Source of the DNA: Actinomycetes bacterium
GTDB lineage: Bacteria; Actinomycetota; Acidimicrobiia; Acidimicrobiales; RAAP-2
Reading direction: 5' to 3'
NCBI GenBank assembly: GCA_021801615.1
Contig: JAJYXS010000042.1
Span: forward strand, 1 to 14,069
DNA length: 14,069 bases
The position numbers were made by a program, and so were the translations under genes. Below, one piece after another: positions 1-5,799 of the stretch; position 1 is the first letter of the stretch; each line of letters begins with the position of its first letter. The notes below the pieces were generated by a model that saw only the letters and a program-made list of their open reading frames with translations, had not been told where the DNA came from and ran no database searches.

Positions 1-2
1 GG

Positions 3-38
3 TTCGTCGAGCTGCTGCGAGAGGCGACCGCAGCCTAG
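3..38 (+). CDS. 3' end of an upstream gene (partial)
   Basis: One frame entering from the left edge reads FVELLREATAA and then a TAG stop. The codons favour G or C at third positions like the real genes here, and the stretch reads like an amphipathic protein C-terminus. Eleven codons cannot identify a family, and the other frames also stay open over this short distance. It is therefore only a likely gene tail, lying about 70 nt upstream of the next start. Confidence 0.35.
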   Translation, partial: FVELLREATAA

Positions 39-91
39 CTCGACCTGGATCGGCCTGGGTGCTCAGAGCCCCAGCTGGCCACGATCGACGC

Positions 92-97
92 GGGAGG
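92..97 (+). promoter_or_regulatory. Probable ribosome binding site (GGGAGG)
   Basis: GGGAGG lies 12 nt before the ATG at 110. The spacing is slightly long but the match to the anti-Shine-Dalgarno sequence is strong. It supports the ATG at 110 as the start of the secreted protein. Confidence 0.5.
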
Positions 98-109
98 TAG
101 CCTGGCACG

Positions 110-670
110 ATGCGGCGCTTCCCCCTTGCGTTCCTTCTCGTCGGCGCGATGAGCCTCCTGGCGGCGGGAGGTGCGGTCCTCGGCGCGTTCGAGGCGCCGA
201 CAGGCTACGACCTCGCGGTGCACAACGGTGCGGGCGAGACCCTCCTGGCCACCCGGGTGGCCGGCAGCTACACGTCCAACCAGCTCTCCGGCACGATCGT
301 GAAATTCGTCTTCACGGCTCCCGACCACGTCGCAGAGGAAGCCGTCGCACCGTCGGGGAAGGTCGAGGCTCGCCGACGACTCACAGGGCCGCAGGCCTCG
401 GCGGTGCTCGGCCCGGTGCGTGGGCTCCTCTCCATCCGGACGTTCTTCCCGCGCGGCCACTACTTCGAGAACGTCGAGCCCGCACGCGACCTCGTCCCAC
501 CGTCCCAGCGTGCCGCGGTCACCGGCACGTACCGCACCAGGGTCCAGCTCGGCGGCGGTTACGTCGTGGGGGTCTTCCTGCGCGTCGAGGCGACCGACGG
601 GTCGCAGCACATCGCAGACACCGTCGATTACCGCCTCTCGAGCGTCGACGGGTGGGCGCGATCGCACTAG
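110..670 (+). CDS. Unrecognised secreted or membrane-anchored protein
   Basis: This 186-residue protein starts MRRFPLAFLLVGAMSLL. Residues 4-26 form a hydrophobic segment after two arginines, so it is either a signal peptide or a single N-terminal membrane anchor. There is no cysteine anywhere, hence no lipobox. The rest is about 160 residues with alternating polar and hydrophobic stretches rich in Val, Thr and Gly (for example YVVGVFLRVEA near residue 155), suggesting a small extracellular beta-rich domain. I do not recognise a family. The ATG is preceded by GGGAGG, and codon use matches the neighbours. It is followed after 66 nt by the phosphorylase on the same strand; a tandem repeat fills the gap, so co-transcription is possible but unproven. 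Confidence 0.75.
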   Translation: MRRFPLAFLLVGAMSLLAAGGAVLGAFEAPTGYDLAVHNGAGETLLATRVAGSYTSNQLSGTIVKFVFTAPDHVAEEAVAPSGKVEARRRLTGPQASAVLGPVRGLLSIRTFFPRGHYFENVEPARDLVPPSQRAAVTGTYRTRVQLGGGYVVGVFLRVEATDGSQHIADTVDYRLSSVDGWARSH

Positions 671-677
671 GAGCCGT

Positions 678-736
678 GCCGGGCACCGTGACGCCGGGCA
701 CCGTGACGGCTGCACCGTGACGCCGGGCACCGTGAC
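678..736 (+). repeat. Tandem 15-bp repeat, about four copies, abutting a GTG start
   Basis: The unit GCCGGGCACCGTGAC occurs perfectly at 678-692, 693-707 and 722-736. A degenerate 14-nt copy (GGCTGCACCGTGAC) sits at 708-721. Each copy carries a GTGAC core, and the last one ends directly before the GTG start of the phosphorylase at 737. No Shine-Dalgarno-like sequence is present in the array. It could be slippage-generated DNA, a protein-binding array, or part of the translation-initiation region. Confidence 0.85.
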
Positions 737-1498
737 GTGAGCGGTCGCGCCCTCGTCCTCGCCGCGATGCCCCGCGAGCTCCGGCCGCTCGTCCGGCGGC
801 TCGGCCTGCGCCCGACGAAGCTCGGAGGAGTGCCGGCTTGGGGCCGCGAGGACGTCATCGCAAGCGCGGTGGGCGTCGGACCGGCTCTCGCCGGAGCCGG
901 GACGGCGCTCGTCCTCGAGGAGGTCGCCCCAGACAGCGTCTTGGTCACCGGCGTCGCAGGCGCGCTCGACGCCTCGCTGCGCGTTGGCGACACCCTCCGC
1001 CCGGCAAGGGTGGTCGACGTGCGGACCGGCACGGTGTTCACCCCGAGCCGAGGCCGAGGCGGGACCGGCGTCCTCGCCACCGTCGAGCGCATGCCCCTGG
1101 TCGGCACAGGTCCCGCTGGTCACAGCACGACACCGCCGATCCCAGATGAGGCGACGGCGGTGGACATGGAGACCGCAGCGATCGCCGCTGTCTGCGAGGC
1201 GCGAGCCGTGCCGTGGGGCGTCGTCCGTGCGATCAGCGACGTCGCGGGGACCCTCACGCCACGGATCGCGTCGCTCCTTCTCCCCGACGGACGCGCCGAC
1301 ATCCCTGGGGCGGTGCGCATGGTGTTGGCAGATCCCCGTACGCTCGGACGCCTCGTCCGGCTCGGGAGAGACGCGGCCCGGGCGGCGCGCGCCGTGACCG
1401 GCGAGGTCATGGTCGAGCTCGAGCTCGTGACGACCCGCGACCTCCGTCGTCGCGATGACCGCGGCAATGTGGATCTCGACCAGCAACCGGGCTCCTAG
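737..1498 (+). CDS. MTA/SAH nucleosidase-like nucleoside phosphorylase family protein
   Basis: This 253-residue protein belongs to the PNP/UDP phosphorylase superfamily, whose members cleave N-glycosidic bonds of nucleosides such as methylthioadenosine, S-adenosylhomocysteine or futalosine. Residues that match the E. coli MTA/SAH nucleosidase catalytic set are visible: Glu14 in AAMPRELRPL, the VTGVAGALD strand (70-78), Met144-Glu145 in VDMETAAIA, and Asp168 in VVRAISDVAG. The segment between about 95 and 140 is shorter and more polar than usual, and there is a charged tail after about residue 225. The GTG at 737 is chosen over the ATG at 767 because the first beta strand (RALVLAAM) would otherwise be lost. 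Hopanoid-associated phosphorylase or futalosine hydrolase are alternatives; the exact substrate cannot be read from the sequence. Confidence 0.85.
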   Translation: MSGRALVLAAMPRELRPLVRRLGLRPTKLGGVPAWGREDVIASAVGVGPALAGAGTALVLEEVAPDSVLVTGVAGALDASLRVGDTLRPARVVDVRTGTVFTPSRGRGGTGVLATVERMPLVGTGPAGHSTTPPIPDEATAVDMETAAIAAVCEARAVPWGVVRAISDVAGTLTPRIASLLLPDGRADIPGAVRMVLADPRTLGRLVRLGRDAARAARAVTGEVMVELELVTTRDLRRRDDRGNVDLDQQPGS

Positions 1499-1511
1499 GC
1501 TCCGAGGACAA

Positions 1512-1558
1512 GGCCGCCGGCCAGCAAGGCGGCCAGCCGGCCAGCCAGGCAGCCGGCC
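1512..1558 (+). repeat. GC-rich direct repeats with a hairpin after the phosphorylase gene
   Basis: GCCGGCCAGC occurs at 1516-1525 and 1536-1545, and its first seven bases again at 1552-1558. A 7-bp stem, GGCCGCC (1512-1518) with GGCGGCC (1528-1534), encloses a 9-nt loop 13 nt after the stop codon. No T-tract follows, so this is at best a hairpin-only terminator or a repetitive spacer. Confidence 0.55.
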
Positions 1559-1633
1559 GATCGACCGATGACCCTGGCATCCTGACCAGCCAGAACAGGC
1601 GCGCGCTCGACGTGAGCCCGCGCGAACCCGACA

Positions 1634-2263
1634 ATGGAGGCCGTGACGACCTCATCTTCCGCCGGAGCCCAGCAAGCCGCGGGGTTCTCCCAGCGCCAGC
1701 ACATCCTCGACACCGCCCTCGCGCTGATGTCCCAGCGGGGCGTGGACGGCACCAGCATGCGCGACCTCGCCGCCGCCGCCGGGCTGAACGTCGCATCCTT
1801 GTACCACTACTTCGCCTCCAAGCGGGAGCTCCTCGTCGCGGTGCTCCAAGAGCGCGGCTTCATCGAGGACCTCGCGGCGTCGACCGGCCGTGCCTCGATC
1901 GCTCGGGACGACTTCGACGGGCTGGCCGACATGCTCGACGACATCCTGGGCTCGATGCTCGAGGTCGAGGACTTCATCCGCCTGATGCTCGGCGAGGTCA
2001 TGCGAGGAGAACAGACCGCTCACGCCGTCGGAGTCGAGCTCTTCGAGGCGACGCAGACGGCCCTCGAACGCTGGCTCGAGGAGTCCGAGCCGGCCATCTG
2101 CGACGGGCCGGGCGCACCCGCGGTCGCCCGAGTCCTCCGTGCGTTCATCGTCGGGCTGTTCTTCGAGCACCTCGCCGGGGTGCTCGGACCTTCCGACGAC
2201 GCGCGGAAGGCGCTACGAGAGCGCTCCGCAGAGGCCGCCGCGGCCCTCCGGGCCCGGCTCTGA
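1634..2263 (+). CDS. TetR/AcrR-family transcriptional regulator
   Basis: This 209-residue protein has the classic TetR N-terminal DNA-binding domain. It shows a helix from about 20 (QRQHILDTALALMSQRG), the turn residues GVDGTSMRDLAAAAGLN, and the signature ASLYHYFASKRELLVAVL near 54-71. The ligand-binding C-terminal half is all-helical, acidic and diverged, as usual. No clear Shine-Dalgarno precedes the ATG at 1634; the region just before it is CCCGACA, so it may be leaderless or start at GTG 1643. It is convergent with the DUF2237 gene, with 32 nt between stops. TetR proteins usually repress nearby or divergent genes. A palindrome in the importer/ALDH-like spacer (9172-9185) is a candidate target, but that link is inference. 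Confidence 0.93.
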   Translation: MEAVTTSSSAGAQQAAGFSQRQHILDTALALMSQRGVDGTSMRDLAAAAGLNVASLYHYFASKRELLVAVLQERGFIEDLAASTGRASIARDDFDGLADMLDDILGSMLEVEDFIRLMLGEVMRGEQTAHAVGVELFEATQTALERWLEESEPAICDGPGAPAVARVLRAFIVGLFFEHLAGVLGPSDDARKALRERSAEAAAALRARL

Positions 2264-2295
2264 CGGGACGGTGCGGTCGGCGACGATCCCTGCCT

Positions 2296-2658
2296 TCAGC
2301 CCTCTCGATCGACGGCGTGCCGGCAGAGGTCTTCGAGGCTGACCCACTCGAGGGTGGCGGCATGCGTCGCCTCGAGCACGACCTCGGGCGCCACCCCTGC
2401 CTCCAGCGCCTCCTGCCAACGCGGCGCGCACAGGCACCACCGGTCCCCGGCCCGGAGGCCGGGGAACCCTGGGCGAGGCGTCGAGAGATCGTTGCCGCGA
2501 GACTTCGAGAACTCGAGGAACTCCGCCGTCACCCGCGCGCACACGGTGTGGACGCCGAGGTCCCCCACGCCCGTGTTGCAGCACCCGTCACGGTAGAAGC
2601 CGGTCATCGGATCGGTGCTGCAGGGCTCCAGCTCCCCTCCGAGCACGTTCTTCGCCAC
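2296..2658 (-). CDS. DUF2237 family protein
   Basis: This 120-residue protein closely follows the DUF2237 pattern: NVLGGELEPCSTDPMTGFYR at the start, then GCCNTG, HTVCA, TAEFLEFSKSRGNDLSTPRP, GDRWCLCAPRWQEALEAG and VVLEATH. Six cysteines are prominent (C13, C26, C27, C40, C75, C77), suggesting a metal or redox role, but the family has no established function known to me. The frame is open to a TTG at 2682. I start at GTG 2658 because GGGAGGAG lies 6 nt upstream and the family begins at this point. It follows the condensation-like gene by 54 nt on the same strand, so it is probably the last gene of the importer operon. Confidence 0.92.
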   Translation of the reverse strand: MAKNVLGGELEPCSTDPMTGFYRDGCCNTGVGDLGVHTVCARVTAEFLEFSKSRGNDLSTPRPGFPGLRAGDRWCLCAPRWQEALEAGVAPEVVLEATHAATLEWVSLEDLCRHAVDREG

Positions 2659-2664
2659 GCTCCG

Positions 2665-2672
2665 CTCCTCCC
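2665..2672 (-). promoter_or_regulatory. Strong ribosome binding site deciding the DUF2237 start
   Basis: On the minus strand this reads GGGAGGAG, 6 nt before the GTG at 2658. The spacing is ideal and argues against the upstream TTG at 2682. Confidence 0.8.
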
Positions 2673-2712
2673 AACGGTCCAAAATGACCCGACTCGACCG
2701 ATCCGGCCCCGC

Positions 2713-4035
2713 TCATCGAGCGACCCCGAGGTGACCCTGTAGCTCCGCGACCAGCGCGTCCATGAGGTCCCCTGGGGCGGAGCCGGAGATCACGAAGAAG
2801 TTCCGGCCTCCCGATTCGTCCGGCGTGCAGTTGACCCGCAGGACGTCGCGCCCCGTGTGCACTCGGAACCGGCGCTGGCGGACCCCGACGAAGTCGGGAC
2901 CTTGGCGCTCGTCGAACATGAAGAACGACACGGTCGGGTCGGGGGGCACGAACGGCTCCGGCGCCTGGAGGCGCGCCTCTGCGAGCGGGACCGGGACGAC
3001 GCTCGCGGCGAGGGCTTCGCGAAGAGCGCGCAACACTCTCGGCGAGACCTCCTCCAGCGGCTCTGTGCAGGCGACCTGCGCGACCATGCGCACAGGGCCG
3101 ACGAAGTTCCCGATGAGGCCCTTCGCGCCCGGACGGCTCCGGTTGGAGACCGCGGTCGTGACGACGAAGCGCTCGGCCGAGGCCACACGCGCGAGCGACA
3201 TCTCGAGCCAGGAGAGCACCACCACGAAGGGCATCGCCTCCATCCCCGGCGTCACGTCGACAAGGCGCTGCCATTGCCCTGCGGGCACGTTGAAGAAGCG
3301 GGTGCGCGGGCGGGACCGCTCTGGGAGGGTCATCGGCCACGTGCCGGCGGCGACCGGCTCGTCCCGCAGCGCTCGCCAGTGGTCGACCGCACGCCGCTGG
3401 AGCGGCTCCGGCACCGGGTTCTCGAGGACCCATCGCAGGTAGCTCCCGTGCGCCGGGAGCGGGAGGTCCGGCGGCGTCTTGCCGGCGTGCAGCGCGTACG
3501 CCCTCGACAGCTCGGCCGCCACGAGCGTCCCTGACTCCCCGTCGCAGAGCGCCTCGGCGACGAAGATCGACAGCACGTGGGTCTTCGGCGCGACCACGTA
3601 CAGCGTCGCCTGCAGGCGCGGCTCGTCCCACGGCGACAGGTCGCGGTACTCGGCCTCGACCGCGACGACCGCCGCCGCCAGCGCCTCGAGCTTCGGACGG
3701 TCGTCGAGTCGGACGACGCGCGTCACACCGCTGCGGAACGGCGTCACGAACTGCGTCGAAGTCTCCACGCCGTCTCCGGGACCGGGCTCGAAACGGACGC
3801 GCAGCACGTCGTGAGCCTCGACCACGTCGTCCACCGCCCGCACCAGTGCGTCCACGTCCAGCTTCCCGTTGAGCTGGTACACCCAGCTCATGAATTCTCG
3901 GCTCGGGTTGTGCGGCGCCATCAGGAGCGAAGAACGCTGCGTGAGCGACAGCGGCGCAGCCTGCACCGCGCTCTCGGGCTCGGGCGCGCGCTCGCCCAAG
4001 AGGTCGCTCGGTGCGGCCCGCTGCGCCGTGCTCAT
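2713..4035 (-). CDS. Stand-alone NRPS condensation-domain-like protein with altered active site
   Basis: This 440-residue protein has the size and order of a single condensation (C) or PapA-like acyltransferase domain. It has PLSLTQRSSLLM (28-39), LDVDALVRAVDDVVEAHDVLRVRFE (59-83), the active-site strand with CDG at 164-166, and the latch/solvent-channel motif SNRSRPGAKGLIGNFVGPV (297-315). Where the family has HHxxxDG this protein reads AEALCDG (160-166): both histidines are replaced and only Asp-Gly remains. The usual condensation or acyl transfer chemistry is therefore doubtful. No adenylation or carrier domain is present in it or nearby. The ATG at 4035 is chosen because upstream residues are low-complexity; a GGGGAG lies 11 nt before it. 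It follows LivF by 217 nt on the same strand. Confidence 0.82.
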   Translation of the reverse strand: MSTAQRAAPSDLLGERAPEPESAVQAAPLSLTQRSSLLMAPHNPSREFMSWVYQLNGKLDVDALVRAVDDVVEAHDVLRVRFEPGPGDGVETSTQFVTPFRSGVTRVVRLDDRPKLEALAAAVVAVEAEYRDLSPWDEPRLQATLYVVAPKTHVLSIFVAEALCDGESGTLVAAELSRAYALHAGKTPPDLPLPAHGSYLRWVLENPVPEPLQRRAVDHWRALRDEPVAAGTWPMTLPERSRPRTRFFNVPAGQWQRLVDVTPGMEAMPFVVVLSWLEMSLARVASAERFVVTTAVSNRSRPGAKGLIGNFVGPVRMVAQVACTEPLEEVSPRVLRALREALAASVVPVPLAEARLQAPEPFVPPDPTVSFFMFDERQGPDFVGVRQRRFRVHTGRDVLRVNCTPDESGGRNFFVISGSAPGDLMDALVAELQGHLGVAR

Positions 4036-4252
4036 GCCTGCTCGATCTCCCCTGGCTCGACACCGCTGTGCCCCGCGCGCCGTCCGTGCGAGGACGGTCC
4101 GCTGCGCCGTTCGCGAGCCTCCGCCGGCGCCCGCGATCGTCGATTCTGCCACCGCCCGGCCCCCGGCTCGGCCACAGGGTCACGGGACGTCGCGTGGGCC
4201 GAGCGGATGGCGCTGTCGCTCCCAGAGCGTCTCTTCGGCGCGGGGTCGCGCT

Positions 4253-5053
4253 TCACGCTCGTCTCGGGCTGACGGCCTTCGCGGGGGTCGTCCGGTCCGC
4301 CGGCCCCGCATCCTTGCCGGCGTCGTGTGTCCTGCTACGACGCTCGAGCACCCGTTCCACCACGGACCGAGCCCCTGACGCCGGCCCACAGTAGGCCACC
4401 GAGCCGCGCTCGAGGACGACGGCCGACGACGCGAGCGCGAGCGCACGGTCCACCTGCTGCTCGACGACGACCAGCGCGGTGCCGCTCCGGCGCACCTCGG
4501 CGAGGCCCGCGTAGACGTCGTCGATCACGCTCGGCGCGAGCCCGAGGGAGAGCTCGTCGGCGATGAGCAGCTTCGGCGGCACCACGAGAACCTTGGCCAG
4601 GGAGAGGAGCCGCTGCTGGCCACCCGAGAGCGTCCCAGCGCGGTCGTGCCGGCGCTCGCCGAGCACTGGGAAGCTCGCGTACGCGCGCTCGAGGGACGCC
4701 GGCACCATCCTTCGCCCCGCGCGCCGCCGGAACGAGAGCACGAGGTTCTCCTCGACGCTGATCGAGTCGAAGACCCCGCGTCCCTCGGGCACGTGCGCCA
4801 GCCCCGCGCGGGCGATCCGCCACGCCGGCTCCCCGGTCATGTCGCGCCCGTCCACGCGGACGCGCCCGGAGGTGACGGGGACGAGCCCGGACGCGACGCG
4901 CGCCACCGTCGACTTCCCGGCTCCGTTGGGCCCGAGGAGGGCGACCGCGCCCCCGCTCTCCACCGAGAAGCTCACCTCGAACAGCGCGCGGTACGGGCCG
5001 TACGCGGCGCTCACCTCGTCCAGCTCGAGGACCGGAGCCACGTCGCCGCTCAT
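4253..5053 (-). CDS. livF: Branched-chain-amino-acid-type ABC transporter ATPase, LivF-like
   Basis: This 266-residue cytoplasmic ATPase energises the HAAT-type importer encoded upstream. It shows Walker A GPNGAGKST (41-49), the Q-loop region with HVPEGRGVF (88-95, typical of LivF), the signature TLSGGQQRLLSLAKVL (141-156), Walker B LLIADELSLGLAP (162-174) and the VVVEQQ switch segment (196-200), where Gln replaces the usual His as is common in LivF proteins. The last 35 residues form a charged, Pro- and Arg-rich tail not needed for the fold. Its start ATG overlaps the LivG stop in ATGA (5050-5053), indicating translational coupling. Assignment to the family is firm; the substrate is not. Confidence 0.95.
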   Translation of the reverse strand: MSGDVAPVLELDEVSAAYGPYRALFEVSFSVESGGAVALLGPNGAGKSTVARVASGLVPVTSGRVRVDGRDMTGEPAWRIARAGLAHVPEGRGVFDSISVEENLVLSFRRRAGRRMVPASLERAYASFPVLGERRHDRAGTLSGGQQRLLSLAKVLVVPPKLLIADELSLGLAPSVIDDVYAGLAEVRRSGTALVVVEQQVDRALALASSAVVLERGSVAYCGPASGARSVVERVLERRSRTHDAGKDAGPADRTTPAKAVSPRRA

Positions 5054-5799
5054 GGCACACCGAGGTAGGCGCGCCGCACCGCGGGGGCGGCCATCACCTC
5101 GTCGAAGGAGCCCGACGCGACCACTCGGCCCAGGTCCATCACCACGACGCGGTCCACGACCGCTTCTACGATCGCAAGGTCGTGCTCGATGAGCAGCATG
5201 CCCATCCCGCGTGCGCGCTGCAGCGAGCGGAGGAGGCCCGCGAGATCCCGGGTCTCCTGCTCGTCGAGCCCAGAGGTCGGCTCGTCGGCGAGCAAAAGGC
5301 GCGGCTGGGCGACGACCGCGCGTGCGAGCTCGACAAGCCTGCAGACACCGAGCCCGAGCGCCGCCACCGGCACGTCCGCGAGCTCGAGAAGGCCGAGGGC
5401 GACGAGCACGGAGTCGGCCGCGGCGATCTCCTCGCGTCCCGGCGCGCTCATGCCCAACAGGTCGCGCCACAGGCGAGTGCCACCGCGGTGGACCCGAAGC
5501 GCGACGATCAGGTGATCGCGCACGGTGAGCTCGGGGAAGATCTCGAGCCGCTGGTAGGTCCTCGCGACGCCGAGGCGCGCCCGGCGCCACGTCGGGAGCC
5601 GGCCGATGTCGCGCCCGTCGAGCTCGACGCTGCCCGCGTCCGGACGCAGCTGCCCGAAGATGCAGTTGAGGACGGTGGTCTTTCCGGCCCCGTTCGGCCC
5701 GACCAGACCGACGCTCTCGCCAGCTTCCACGTCGACGTCGACACCCACAACGGCGGGCGTCGCGCCGAAGGACTTGGTGAGGCCTCGCACCGCGAGCAT
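5050..5799 (-). CDS. livG: Branched-chain-amino-acid-type ABC transporter ATPase, LivG-like
   Basis: This 249-residue ATPase has Walker A GPNGAGKTT (34-42), a Q-loop in ARTYQRLEIFPELTV (79-93), Walker B LLLADEPTSGLDE (168-180) and the H-switch LIEHDL (203-208). The signature is unusual: LGLGVCRLVELARAV stands where LivG proteins normally have an LPYGxQRRLEIARAL-like sequence, although the trailing ELARA is kept. It partners with LivF and the fused permease. Its ATG shares one base with the permease stop (TGATG, 5797-5801), a tight coupling; a GTG directly before the ATG is an alternative start. The GC-rich codon use matches neighbours. Confidence 0.95.
   Translation of the reverse strand: MLAVRGLTKSFGATPAVVGVDVDVEAGESVGLVGPNGAGKTTVLNCIFGQLRPDAGSVELDGRDIGRLPTWRRARLGVARTYQRLEIFPELTVRDHLIVALRVHRGGTRLWRDLLGMSAPGREEIAAADSVLVALGLLELADVPVAALGLGVCRLVELARAVVAQPRLLLADEPTSGLDEQETRDLAGLLRSLQRARGMGMLLIEHDLAIVEAVVDRVVVMDLGRVVASGSFDEVMAAPAVRRAYLGVP

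Noticed and set aside
35..1486. Long minus-strand frame opposite the first two genes
   Set aside because: Its composition is an Arg/Asp/His-rich shadow without any motif, while the plus strand encodes a recognisable nucleosidase and a signal-bearing protein.
1582..1589. CTGACCAG upstream of the TetR gene matching, in reverse complement, part of the palindrome flank at 9165-9172
   Set aside because: A shared 8-mer in 14 kb of GC-rich DNA is expected by chance, and the core palindrome is not repeated there.
4036..4152. N-terminal extension of the condensation-like protein
   Set aside because: The extra 39 residues are Arg- and Ala-rich low complexity, and a Shine-Dalgarno-like GGGGAG supports the internal ATG.
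4200..4252. Short hairpin (CGCTC/GAGCG) after livF as a terminator
   Set aside because: The stem is only 5 bp with no T-tract; in such GC-rich DNA this is not evidence of termination.
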